Both the position numbers and the translations under genes were made by a program. DNA of 64,000 nucleotides from positions 3,389,318 to 3,453,317 of the forward strand of contig NZ_CP150886.1 of NCBI RefSeq assembly GCF_038050375.1. Reading direction: 5' to 3'. Each line of letters begins with the position of its first letter. Within the stretch, counting starts at the first letter, position 1. Origin of the DNA: Okeanomitos corallinicola TIOX110 (GTDB lineage: Bacteria > Cyanobacteriota > Cyanobacteriia > Cyanobacteriales > Nostocaceae). The notes under the pieces were generated by a model. It saw only the letters and a list, made by a program, of their open reading frames with translations, was not told the DNA's origin and did no database searches. Shown here piece by piece: positions 52,746 through 61,199 of the stretch.

Positions 52746-54815
52746 CTAACCCCTCTCTACTTCCACAATTTCAGTATATTCAAAACCATTAGGACTTTGA
52801 CGAATTAAAGGATATCTTTCCCTACCCACCTCAATAAATTCCTGTTCACAATTAGGTTTAGAAGAATAATAAATCAATACATATTCCTTCCCAATTCTAT
52901 CAATAATTTCCTCCTCAACTTCCACCCTCCATTGAGTTTTAGTCACCAAAACAACTAACTGATTTGCTAACTTTGGAATAGTTTGTGCAATGTGACGACG
53001 AGAATTAGCATCCAAACTTCCAAAAGGTGAATCCATCACAATTGGAAACGTACTACTATCAGGAACCATCATGATTTTTTTCTTCTCACTCCATTCTCTG
53101 ACTTTATCAATAATACTAGCAATAAAAGATAAACTCAAAATCTGATTTTCTCCTGTGGAAGCTGCAACAGTTGCTTCTATTCCTGTGGTATTTTCTACTA
53201 AAATTAATTCATATTTTTCTGTAATTTTAGGAATATAAGGAGTTACAGAAATCTCTGTAAATATTTCCTGAACTCGTTTTTCTAACTGTAATCTAAATTG
53301 TTTTTCTTGTCTATTTTTGACCTCAATTAATCTTTCTATTGCATCTTGAGTAGCGATAATCCGACGTTGTGCTAATGCTTGTCTTTCTTCGTTCTGTTTT
53401 TGTTTAGAAATTTGTTTAACTAAAACATCAATTTCTGATTGTAGGTGAGAAATTTCCTGCTGGTTTGCACCCTGTTCTCTATTTAATTCATCAATTTTTA
53501 TTTCAATTTCATCTAACCGCTTTTGTAACCCCCTAATGTCTTCATTGGGATCTTTTCGTAACATCTCTTGAATTTTATCTAATTCAGTTTCTATTTCTGA
53601 AATAGATTCTCTTAACTGACTAATTCTTACTTGTTCTCTATTGACATTTTCCCAAAATAAATTAGCTTGTTGATCAAGATTATCAATTTGCGCTCCCATC
53701 CGTATAGCTGTTTCTTCTACTGAAGAAGATCCAGTTTTTTTGAGAAGAGATTTAATATGAAAATATCCATGTCCACCTTCTTTTAAATCAGCACCACAAA
53801 TACAACGTCCAGATTCAATTAAATCATTAACAAATTCCTTGGAAATTCCTGATTTTAATTCTCCCTTTTGTTTTAAATTATTGATAATTTCTCGAAATTT
53901 TTGATTGGTGTCACTCAATAAAACTGTGTATGCTTGTTTAGAAATTATTTTTTTTAGCGCATCCTTCGTTTTTTTTAAGTCTTCCTGATTGGTGCGTTTT
54001 TGAGTTTCTAATGTTTCTCGTCTTTCCTGTAACTCTGTGACTGCACTTAATTCTATTAAACGATTACTGATATCTTTTTTAAATGTCTGTTGATTTTCTA
54101 ATTCTTGTTTAATTTCTGTTTGTCGTTCGTTAATTTTTTCAATTGCTGTTTCTAATTTGGTTTGTGCAGTTAATAACTTCTTTGTTTCTGCATCCCCAAT
54201 AGCTGCAAGTTCATTATCTAAACTTTTTTTAGCTTCTTTTAAATGTCTAATTGCTAAGTCAATAACTTTGACCCCCAAAAATGTTTCCGTTGCTTCTGCT
54301 ATTTCTGCTTTTTTATCACAACGGACTATTTCTTCTATTCTTTCTCCATCAAAGAAGAAATATTGATGTAAACTTGCTGGTAAAATATTATTGATAATTT
54401 CCTCTGCTGGTTCGATGGAAAATCCCCATTTACCATCATCTCCTGCAAATTGCACAGTTAATAAAGTTTTAGTTGCTTCTATAGAGGTAGAATTTTTATA
54501 AACTCTACAATTACGTTTTGCACGGTAACGTGTTCCCTCATGTTCCCAACCAACTTCTACCCAACATTCTACTGCTTGATTTTCTTCAGCTTCGGAAATT
54601 GCACGTTTATTAACTAGCTGTTCTGTCGCAGCAAAAGCAGCGGTAAATTTTTCATATAAAACCCAGGTAAAAGCATTTAATAAGCTGGTTTTTCCTGCAC
54701 CATTATTACCATGAATAATTGTAGTATTTCGATAGTCTCCACTTGCAATGGTAATTTCTGGTGTTTGTCCATAAAAAGAACGAAAGTTACAAAGTTTTAT
54801 AGAAGTTAATTTCAT
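52746..54815 (-). CDS. Second SMC/Rad50-like ATPase in the dnd island, with central CxC hook
   Basis: A 689-residue protein. Walker A 'IIHGNNGAGKTSLLNAF' (about 36-43), 'LHQYFFFDGERIEEIVRCD', two coiled-coil arms (about 180-330 and 360-530), a central 'GRCICGADLKEGG' (Cys338, Cys340), then 'ASTGENQILSLSFIASII' (signature) and Walker B 'FPIVMDSPFGSLDANSRRHI'. It resembles DndD and Rad50 but differs from the canonical DndD at 44539 by the hook. No nuclease domain is seen. Its gene starts at the A of the stop codon of a 57-codon gene (TAATG), so the two are coupled. A DNA-sensing or -processing role in restriction is inferred. Confidence 0.85.
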   Translation of the reverse strand: MKLTSIKLCNFRSFYGQTPEITIASGDYRNTTIIHGNNGAGKTSLLNAFTWVLYEKFTAAFAATEQLVNKRAISEAEENQAVECWVEVGWEHEGTRYRAKRNCRVYKNSTSIEATKTLLTVQFAGDDGKWGFSIEPAEEIINNILPASLHQYFFFDGERIEEIVRCDKKAEIAEATETFLGVKVIDLAIRHLKEAKKSLDNELAAIGDAETKKLLTAQTKLETAIEKINERQTEIKQELENQQTFKKDISNRLIELSAVTELQERRETLETQKRTNQEDLKKTKDALKKIISKQAYTVLLSDTNQKFREIINNLKQKGELKSGISKEFVNDLIESGRCICGADLKEGGHGYFHIKSLLKKTGSSSVEETAIRMGAQIDNLDQQANLFWENVNREQVRISQLRESISEIETELDKIQEMLRKDPNEDIRGLQKRLDEIEIKIDELNREQGANQQEISHLQSEIDVLVKQISKQKQNEERQALAQRRIIATQDAIERLIEVKNRQEKQFRLQLEKRVQEIFTEISVTPYIPKITEKYELILVENTTGIEATVAASTGENQILSLSFIASIIDKVREWSEKKKIMMVPDSSTFPIVMDSPFGSLDANSRRHIAQTIPKLANQLVVLVTKTQWRVEVEEEIIDRIGKEYVLIYYSSKPNCEQEFIEVGRERYPLIRQSPNGFEYTEIVEVERG

Positions 54816-54988
54816 TATTGCACCACTTCTTTGATTATTCCTAAAATATCATCGTTAATTGCACTTTTACTTTTGCGTGCAAGTCTCGATTTTTCTAATC
54901 TACATACTCTTTCAATTATCTGTTTTACTTCTGGTGGTGCAGTGGTAATTGGTGCTTGGACATCTTCAATATCTAGTTCTGTAGACAT
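54815..54988 (-). CDS. 57-residue partner protein of the SMC-like ATPase
   Basis: A short gene: MSTELDIEDVQAPITTAPPE begins it, followed by a helical, mixed-charge part with 'VKQIIERVCRLEKSRLARK' and 'NDDILGIIKEVVQ'. The stop overlaps the ATPase start by one base (TAATG), the usual sign of translational coupling. I recognise no family. Its size, position and coupling suggest a small subunit of the ATPase. Confidence 0.7.
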   Translation of the reverse strand: MSTELDIEDVQAPITTAPPEVKQIIERVCRLEKSRLARKSKSAINDDILGIIKEVVQ

Positions 54989-55563
54989 GAGGTTTTTAAA
55001 AAATAGGCTTTTATTCTATTTTAACCATCTCTGTTGCTATTCTTTTTAACTTAAAGTTCTGTAAAATATGCGGTGAAAATCAAAAATTTTCAATTATGAT
55101 TTTGCGGCTAGAAAGGGTTGCTTTTTTTGGGCGTTGGTGCTAATCTAAAGATAATACCATCTAATAATGGGATATTGAGTCTAAAAAATATTTACAACCA
55201 CTCCATTATATTTAAATAATACCGCGCCCGCCGCACCCAGTCAATTCGTTTACTATCAGTCTTTGCCATGCCAAAGCCATAAATTTAATGAATCTATCTA
55301 TGGTTATTCAATATTTGAAGTAGGTTGTGCGCGTTAGTGTTGCAGAGGAATTGGTACGTATCCCTGCTTTTTTTAGTTAGCTATAAACTAACAAATGCGT
55401 CGGGTTGCGCTGTCGCTTAACCCAAACTACAAAAAATGGACAAGGTATTTATTGGGTTATACAGCACTTTTCGGTATAATAAGGTACACTGCTGGCGGGC
55501 AAGATGCCCACCCCACAAGAGTTTCATTATTATGATTTGTACCTCATGAACCGACAATACGCT
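54989..55563. other. Spacer of about 570 bp with degenerate repeats
   Basis: Holds 'TGGCGGGCAAGATGCCCACC' and 'GGGTTGCGCTGTCGCTTAACCC' pieces, which recur in many cyanobacterial spacers. A 25-codon minus-strand frame at 55192-55269 (MAKTDSKRIDWVRRARYYLN start) looks like the beginning of an unknown gene, but it stops early and may be a remnant. Confidence 0.5.
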
Positions 55564-57063
55564 CTATATATCTAATAACCCATAACGTTTCTGCAAATTC
55601 AATAATTGCATTCTTGCTTCCCCGGCATTATCAGCCAAATCAGCAAATTCTACAAACCTTTTCAACTCTTTTTTTAACAAATTCCTCTCTACTTCAATCG
55701 CTTCTCTATCTAAATCAGGAGGTAATACAATCATATCAAAAATAGTTGCTCTCTCCTTCCCAGGATGGGGACGTAAAACCCTACCACGACGCTGGATAAA
55801 TTGGCGAGGATTGCCGGAACTTGATAAAATTACCGCAGTTTTAATAGCGGGAATATCTACACCTTCATCTAAACAACGAATAGCTACTAAACCTTGTAAT
55901 TCTCCGTTTTCAAATTGTTGTCTTAAAATTTCCCTTTCTTGTAAAGACGTATGTGCGGTGTAGGTGCTGACTTTATAACCTAATTCTACTCCTAAAATTC
56001 TCGCTACTTCTTTGAGTTGACGCAGAGATGAACGATGCCCACTTTCTTGAGAACCATCGCTACAATAAAATAACGTATGGCTGGTATCTCTGCGAGTTTG
56101 CATCAATTCTTTTAAAGCCGTTAGTTTATTCTCTGCTGTACCAATTAACCGAGCGCGTTTAATTAATAAGGATTTAATATCTTCATTATCTTCTAAATCG
56201 CCTACATCTCCATCTGATCGTTCTCGATACTGTAAAGAACGTCCTATCCTCTTAGTTAATTTTAAATAATTAATACTTTCTATCTCAGTTAATTCCACTA
56301 AAACTGGATAATATAAATAATGAACTAAAGCCCCTTGATTAATAGCATCCTGGAGACTAAACTCTGGTTGGAGTACATCACCAAAGTAGTCAAATAAAGA
56401 CTGTGTACCTCCATCATCAAAATATCTCTCTGGTGTTGCAGACAAAGCTAGACGTAAACCTACATTTCTGGGTAAACTTTCCTCTAACCGTGGTGCGCCT
56501 AAATTATGCGCTTCATCACCGATGATTAAAGTTTTAGGTGGTAAATATTTAAGTTGGGATTGTAAACCCTCACTAATTAAAGTCGAGTTAGTGGTAATTA
56601 CCGTGACAAAATTTTGAGAACGGGAACGCAGATTATATAATTGCGTTGACAGTTGACTTTGCCAAGTACGTAAATTCTCGAAAGCCAGAATTGGTTGTAA
56701 GTTAAATTTCTCACATTCTCTACCCCATTGGCTGACGAGGTGCTGGTAAGGACACACCACTAACAAGACCTGTAAACCTATCTGTTTGTGAAGTTCGTAA
56801 GCGATCGCCAGTCCAGTAATAGTCTTACCACTACCAGTAGCCATTTTTAAAGTCCCCCGACCATGATTAGCAAACCAGCTAGTAATAGCTTGACGCTGAT
56901 ATCCCCGCAATTGCAGAGATAAAGGCATTTTGGGACATCCTGGTAATGACTGCTGAACTTGATAAACACCCTTTTTTTCACCCACAAAAGGTATCTTGAG
57001 AGAGAAAGCAGGTGGTTTAGTTTGTTTAGCTTGTTTTGTGATTGGCGATCGCGTTAAATACAT
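55564..57063 (-). CDS. SF2 DEAD/DEAH helicase, Dnd-linked restriction type
   Basis: A 499-residue helicase. 'LQLRGYQRQAITSWF' (Q motif region), Walker A 'KMATGSGKTITGLA' (74-81), 'VVCPYQHLVSQWGRE', DEAH in 'LIIGDEAHNLGAPR' (183-186), 'LALSATPERYFDDGG', 'GLVAIRCLDEGVDIPAIK' and 'QFIQRRGRVLRPHPGK'. It matches, as I recall, the family annotated as 'DNA phosphorothioation system restriction enzyme', found by its co-occurrence with dnd genes. No nuclease domain is visible, so cutting would need a partner. It ends the island, 62 bp from lexA. Confidence 0.85.
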   Translation of the reverse strand: MYLTRSPITKQAKQTKPPAFSLKIPFVGEKKGVYQVQQSLPGCPKMPLSLQLRGYQRQAITSWFANHGRGTLKMATGSGKTITGLAIAYELHKQIGLQVLLVVCPYQHLVSQWGRECEKFNLQPILAFENLRTWQSQLSTQLYNLRSRSQNFVTVITTNSTLISEGLQSQLKYLPPKTLIIGDEAHNLGAPRLEESLPRNVGLRLALSATPERYFDDGGTQSLFDYFGDVLQPEFSLQDAINQGALVHYLYYPVLVELTEIESINYLKLTKRIGRSLQYRERSDGDVGDLEDNEDIKSLLIKRARLIGTAENKLTALKELMQTRRDTSHTLFYCSDGSQESGHRSSLRQLKEVARILGVELGYKVSTYTAHTSLQEREILRQQFENGELQGLVAIRCLDEGVDIPAIKTAVILSSSGNPRQFIQRRGRVLRPHPGKERATIFDMIVLPPDLDREAIEVERNLLKKELKRFVEFADLADNAGEARMQLLNLQKRYGLLDI

Positions 57064-57125
57064 TATGTTGGTGATTGGTGACTGGTGATTGGTAAGAGTT
57101 TTTCTTAATTACCCATTACCATAAT

Positions 57126-57731
57126 TTAGTTATAATTGCGCCACACACCCACTAAAGAACCTTGTACTTGTACTTGCATCGCGGGTACTTGGATAGGTTG
57201 ATATTTAGGGTTAGCAGGTTTGAGAGTCACAGTATCTTCCTGAAGATAAAAACGTTTTAAAGTTGTACCGTGTCCTTCCACCCTAGCGGCCACAATCGTA
57301 CCATTTTTTAACTGATTAGGTTCAGCTACAGGACGTAAAAACACCACATCCCCATCAGCAATCAAATCCTCAATCATACTATCACCAGCCACCCGCAAAG
57401 CATAAGTTTGGGGAGGTAGAGATAAATTAGCTAAATCTAAATGTTCCACCCCATCGGTAAAAGGTTCAATTAAACCACCCGCCGCAATAGTGCCTAAAAT
57501 GGGTACACCATACTTAGTTTGTCGTAAAATCCTAATTGTTCTAGCTTTACCTTCATCCCAGTCAATGTAACCCTTATTTCGTAAATGTTCCAAGCGGCTT
57601 TGAATTGGCGCTGGTGACTTCAAATTCATTGCTTGCATCATTTGCCGAATAGATGGAGAATGCTGGTTAATTCTGATGTATTCAACCAACCACTCGTATA
57701 ATTCTTGTTGAACTTCTGTTAGTTTTTCCAT
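57126..57731 (-). CDS. lexA: LexA repressor
   Basis: A 201-residue protein. Winged helix 'LTEVQQELYEWLVEYIRINQHSPSIRQMMQAMNLKSPAPIQSRLEHL' (in parts) is followed by the S24 domain: cleavage site Ala-Gly in 'GTIAAGGLIEPF', catalytic Ser in 'RVAGDSMIEDLI' and Lys in 'GTTLKRFYL'. These residues are all present, so self-cleavage is possible, though many cyanobacterial LexA proteins have roles outside the SOS response. A LexA-like box at 57764 suggests autoregulation. Confidence 0.93.
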   Translation of the reverse strand: MEKLTEVQQELYEWLVEYIRINQHSPSIRQMMQAMNLKSPAPIQSRLEHLRNKGYIDWDEGKARTIRILRQTKYGVPILGTIAAGGLIEPFTDGVEHLDLANLSLPPQTYALRVAGDSMIEDLIADGDVVFLRPVAEPNQLKNGTIVAARVEGHGTTLKRFYLQEDTVTLKPANPKYQPIQVPAMQVQVQGSLVGVWRNYN

Positions 57732-57763
57732 GATTTGTGCGGGAATAAATTACAAATGTCCCT

Positions 57764-57777
57764 AGAGCATTTGTACT
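57764..57777. promoter_or_regulatory. LexA-like box upstream of lexA
   Basis: On the minus strand AGTACAAATGCTCT; 13 of 14 positions agree with the recalled cyanobacterial consensus RGTACNNNDGTWCB. It lies 33 bp upstream of the lexA start codon, a usual site for autoregulation. Confidence 0.55.
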
Positions 57778-57907
57778 ACAAAAATCTTCCCTTAACAAGA
57801 TTAAGTTAAATATTTTTCAATAACTAATAAATTCTTTTGGCCATATTTTCTAGCCATTGGTAATTATTCTAAGTAAATAAACTTCTAATTGTCAAATTTT
57901 TCCTTAA

Positions 57908-58022
57908 ACTGGTGATTGGTGATTGGTGATTGGTGATTGGTGATTAGGTAATTGGTAATTTGTTTATCTTACCTATTCCCTCTTCCCTCTTAACTGTCAC
58001 CTGTCACCTGTCACCTGTCACC
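57908..58022. repeat. Two heptanucleotide repeat blocks between lexA and argF
   Basis: GATTGGT repeated four or five times (57908-57948) and CTGTCAC repeated four times (57994-58021). Typical cyanobacterial STRRs, not coding. Confidence 0.85.
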
Positions 58023-58029
58023 TATTCCT

Positions 58030-58950
58030 TCACTTTGCCCCTAAAATACTAGCTAATAAAGCTTTTTGGGCGTGTAGGCGATTTTCTGCCTGATCCCAAA
58101 CTTTAGACTGAGAACCTTCAATGACTTCATCCGTAATTTCTTCCCCACGGTGGGCAGGTAAACAGTGTAAAACTATTGCTTCTGGATCAGCAAAACCTAA
58201 TAATTGTTGAGAAATTTGATAAGGTTGGAAAATTGGTAGACGGTTATCAGCTTCCGTTTCCTGTCCCATACTTGCCCAAACATCAGTATAAAGAACCTGT
58301 GCATCCTTAGCCGCTGCTTCTGCATCTTGGGTGAGAACAACTTCAGTTTTACCAGCTGCTATGGTTCTAGCTTTTTCCACAATTTCCGCATCTGGTGCAT
58401 ATCCAGAAGGAAAAGCCACCCTGACATTCATCCCAGCTAAAGCACAACCCAACATGAGGGAATTAGCCACATTATTACCATCCCCCACATAGGTTAGAGT
58501 CAAACCAGCTAAACTGCCAAAACGTTCTTGAATTGTTAACAAGTCAGCCAAAATCTGACAGGGATGTTCTAAATCTGTGAGGGCATTAATGACTGGAATT
58601 TTGGCATAATTAGCAAAGGTTTCCAAATCCTGTTGGGCAAAAGTCCGAATTGCGAGAATATCTAAATAACGATCCAATACCCTAGCTGTATCTTGGATAG
58701 GTTCACCCCGACTGACTTGTGTGACATTAGGATGAAGATCAATTACCTGTCCACCTAGTTGATACATTGCCACGGTAAAACTAACTCTGGTGCGAGTAGA
58801 AGCCTTAGAAAACAACAAACCCAGAACTTTATTACAATGCAACTTTAGCTTTTGTGATTTGAGTTGAGTTGCCATTTCTAGAAGTTCTTGCAGTTCTGTG
58901 GAACTTAGATCCGCTAAACCTAATAAATCTCGTCCGATCAATGCTGCCAT
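58030..58950 (-). CDS. argF: Ornithine carbamoyltransferase ArgF
   Basis: A 306-residue transferase. Carbamoyl-phosphate binding 'FSKASTRTRVSFTVAM' (STRTR) and 'ALTDLEHPCQILADLLT' (HPCQ); ornithine side 'VYVGDGNNVANSLMLG' and 'IVLHCLPAHRGEEI' (HCLP). It makes citrulline from ornithine and carbamoyl phosphate in arginine synthesis. Length is normal. Confidence 0.95.
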   Translation of the reverse strand: MAALIGRDLLGLADLSSTELQELLEMATQLKSQKLKLHCNKVLGLLFSKASTRTRVSFTVAMYQLGGQVIDLHPNVTQVSRGEPIQDTARVLDRYLDILAIRTFAQQDLETFANYAKIPVINALTDLEHPCQILADLLTIQERFGSLAGLTLTYVGDGNNVANSLMLGCALAGMNVRVAFPSGYAPDAEIVEKARTIAAGKTEVVLTQDAEAAAKDAQVLYTDVWASMGQETEADNRLPIFQPYQISQQLLGFADPEAIVLHCLPAHRGEEITDEVIEGSQSKVWDQAENRLHAQKALLASILGAK

Positions 58951-59267
58951 GCTGATTATTTGTATATTATAAGGATGCTATTCTGTATGTTCACTCAGCT
59001 GCGTTAACAGGAATGTAGAATTAAAACTCTATCAAAAATCGTTACCTTAATCTACGGGCTTGCTGTTGAGGCAATTCTGAACAGCTGACAGGTTACAGTG
59101 CTAGAAGTCTTTCAGTATCTAAGTTTTAGTGTCTAAGTTTTAGTATTGGTTAATGTCCTAACTGCTTTGTCTAAGGCGATAAAAAAAATTTGCCAAAACA
59201 CTAGACAAATCTCTAGATTGTGATATGATTGATTATCGTTGAGTGCTTAAAGAGCATGAACAAAAAC
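58951..59267. other. Intergenic region upstream of tRNA-Thr, about 315 bp
   Basis: Contains a tandem 'TCTAAGTTTTAGTG' duplicate near 59118-59145 and is otherwise AT-rich. It should hold the argF promoter and the tRNA promoter. No ORF is supported. Confidence 0.5.
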
Positions 59268-59339
59268 GCCAGCATAGCACAGTGGTAGTGCATCCGACTT
59301 GTAATCGGAAGGTCGCGGGTTCAAATCCGGCTGCTGGCT
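59268..59339 (+). tRNA. tRNA-Thr (anticodon TGT)
   Basis: A 72-nt cloverleaf: acceptor GCCAGCA / TGCTGGC with discriminator T, D-arm region 'AGCACAGTGGTAGTGC', anticodon stem CCGAC / ATCGG-type pairing around loop CTTGTAA (anticodon TGT), T-loop GGTTCAAATCC. No CCA is encoded. The genes after it are accessory, so its 3' end could be an integration site, but no direct repeat of it is seen downstream. Confidence 0.95.
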
Positions 59340-59421
59340 TTTTAATTTAATATTGTGGAATTGTTCGTGATTAATCATTGGAAACGAGGGACAAAGCTCG
59401 AAAGCCTCATGCTTATTTTGT

Positions 59422-59466
59422 ATGAAGATCCGTGTTTTACTTGATGAAAATTTGTCGCCAAAATGA
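59422..59466 (+). pseudogene. N-terminal remnant of a DUF5615 PIN-like gene
   Basis: The frame MKIRVLLDENLSPK then stop matches the start of DUF5615 proteins ('LLDENL' is the first catalytic strand). Nothing further of the family is found. It lies 82 bp after tRNA-Thr. Confidence 0.55.
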
Positions 59467-59521
59467 AGTAAGTTTAATCCTATGGTGTATACTTAAAAAG
59501 TCCAGTCAATACTGCTGGAAT

Positions 59522-59761
59522 ATGAACAATTCAGATCCTGATATACATCTTGATATAGAAGACATAGCTGAGTATATAGCTACGGCATCTCAAAAGATAG
59601 TTGATGAGATGAAAAAACAAGGTGAAAATCGTTTGGATTTTGATGAAGCTGTTCAAGTAATGAAAGATGAATCATTAATAGAGCAACAGAAATATCAAGA
59701 GGATTTTCATGAGAGAAGAACTCAAATTAAACGAAAATTTAATAGACATAGAAGAAGATGA
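59522..59761 (+). CDS. Small acidic protein preceding the DUF6414-like gene
   Basis: A 79-residue protein from Met 'MNNSDPDIHLDIEDIAEYIA'. Acidic N-half, then a helical, basic C-terminus ('RRTQIKRKFNRHRRR'). No family recognised. Its 3' end overlaps the next gene by 53 bp in another frame, so the two are likely one unit. Confidence 0.6.
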   Translation: MNNSDPDIHLDIEDIAEYIATASQKIVDEMKKQGENRLDFDEAVQVMKDESLIEQQKYQEDFHERRTQIKRKFNRHRRR

Positions 59762-60659
59762 TATTTTCAGTTTAAAACATTTTATTTATTTGGATAAAAA
59801 TAAATTACATTCTTATTCTTCTCAACTATTTGGAGGTGTAGTACAACTTAAAAGATTAATAGAAAATGAAGGTATTAAATCTACACAAAGCTCAGATGAA
59901 GAGTATAAGGAAAAAATTCAAGAAGATGGTAAAGAAGGTGAAGTAAGTTTTGGACCCAAAGTTCATCTAGCTGGTGTGAGTGGGAAAACAATAGATAAAA
60001 CAACTTCTAAAAATGGATATAAGAAAGGAGTTAAAACTCAAGCTGATGAATATTTATATTCTACTACTGAAGATATTGTTGAACATGACTATGGCTATCT
60101 AAAGTTTGAAGAAATATTAATAACCAAAGGAATTTTAAAAGAAATCAATGATATAGATGAATTAGAAAAATATTCATCATTAATAAAAATAACTGGAGTT
60201 TGTAGATTTACGGATTGGGATTCTATTATAGAATTATTTCGTAATGATAATGTACTCAATTTTTTGTCGGGAAATTCTAATCAAATTACTAATAAGGGTT
60301 TCAAGCCTAATTCTCAACAAAAGAGAAACGAAGAAAATCAATTGAAATTTATATTAGAGGTAATCAAAGTGTTTTCAATTGGTTCTGTTACTGTCAACAC
60401 TAACATAGGAAATTCAAACATTATAGGAACTATAAATCCAGAACACCTTTGTATAACAAGAGATCAACTTAGATCAGCATATATTATGGCAGGAGATGTA
60501 GAAATGACAATAGTTGGATTTATACCAAGAAGAGGAATAGAAAAAATTACTGTTCCTGGTGTTTCTGGTTCAATAGATATGACAGAAGTATGGGAAGCTT
60601 GGACAGGAGAAATTGACCTAGTAATAGAACCAATAGCAATATATACGGAAATAAATTAA
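59709..60659 (+). CDS. DUF6414-like protein
   Basis: A 316-residue protein. 'LKHFIYLDKNKLHSYSSQLFGGVV' at the N-terminus and a Lys-rich 'KTTSKNGYKKGVKTQADEYLYSTTEDIV' region, then a beta-rich half with 'LIKITGVCRFTDWDSI' and 'ITVPGVSGSIDMTEVWEAW'. The start resembles DUF6414 proteins, a family of unknown role often found in accessory and defence regions. The ATG at 59709 has AGAGGA upstream and lies inside the preceding gene. There is no signal peptide or membrane helix. Confidence 0.6.
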   Translation: MREELKLNENLIDIEEDDIFSLKHFIYLDKNKLHSYSSQLFGGVVQLKRLIENEGIKSTQSSDEEYKEKIQEDGKEGEVSFGPKVHLAGVSGKTIDKTTSKNGYKKGVKTQADEYLYSTTEDIVEHDYGYLKFEEILITKGILKEINDIDELEKYSSLIKITGVCRFTDWDSIIELFRNDNVLNFLSGNSNQITNKGFKPNSQQKRNEENQLKFILEVIKVFSIGSVTVNTNIGNSNIIGTINPEHLCITRDQLRSAYIMAGDVEMTIVGFIPRRGIEKITVPGVSGSIDMTEVWEAWTGEIDLVIEPIAIYTEIN

Positions 60660-60974
60660 ATAGAAATGTATATTCAGCTTATCTTTTGGTTGTAATTAGT
60701 TGTAGCTTGGGTGAAGCAATGATTTTCAAATAATTGTTGATTTTATCAAAGAGTGTTTGTGAACAATTACTTGTTGATTATGTTTCATAATGAAAATACT
60801 GTACAAAAATGCTACTATCAACAGAAACTTAATTGTTGATAAACGATTTAGATTCTTTTCTAGAAAGGATGTATGCTAGAATAAATTTCATTTTAGTTTA
60901 TTCTACAAACTGATTTGATTAAGACCTAGCATTTTAGTTAGAAAATTGATATTACCATTGGAGGTAAATCACAA
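60660..60974. other. Intergenic region, about 315 bp
   Basis: AT-rich, with repeated 'AATTGTTGAT' words. No ORF or terminator is clear. GGAGGT (about 60960) precedes the next gene. Confidence 0.5.
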
Positions 60975-61199
60975 ATGCTAAATAATCAGTCTATTACCGA
61001 AATGACCTTACAGGATTTAGAATCCTTAATTGATAAAATTGTAGATGAAAAAATCAATCAAATCAATCTGTCTAAATATAACCAAATAGAACGAACTGAA
61101 CTGGTAAATAAAATACATAATTTACAGGAAAGCTTAAAGCAAAAATATGGAGTATTTCCTGATTTAACTGAATTATTGCGAGAAGATAGAGAAAGATGA
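60975..61199 (+). CDS. Antitoxin of a VapBC-type module
   Basis: A 74-residue helical, charged protein starting 'MLNNQSITEMTLQDLESLIDKIVDEKINQ' with a C-terminus 'DLTELLREDRER'. It overlaps the PIN toxin gene by ATGA. Similar short proteins precede PIN genes throughout cyanobacteria; a DNA-binding part is not obvious. A GGAGGT ribosome site precedes the start. Confidence 0.75.
   Translation: MLNNQSITEMTLQDLESLIDKIVDEKINQINLSKYNQIERTELVNKIHNLQESLKQKYGVFPDLTELLREDRER

Noticed and set aside
51379-55563. DndFGH or SspE-type restriction genes
   Set aside because: None of the proteins here shows the DndH/HerA-like FtsK ATPase, DndF or SspE features; the restriction candidates are the helicase and HNH only.
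57908-58022. Tandem repeats as a possible CRISPR array
   Set aside because: Units are 7 bp and contiguous, without spacers; they are STRRs. No CRISPR array or cas gene was seen in the window.
59268-59339. tRNA-Thr as a proven integration site
   Set aside because: No direct repeat of its 3' end, integrase or phage gene is seen downstream within the window.
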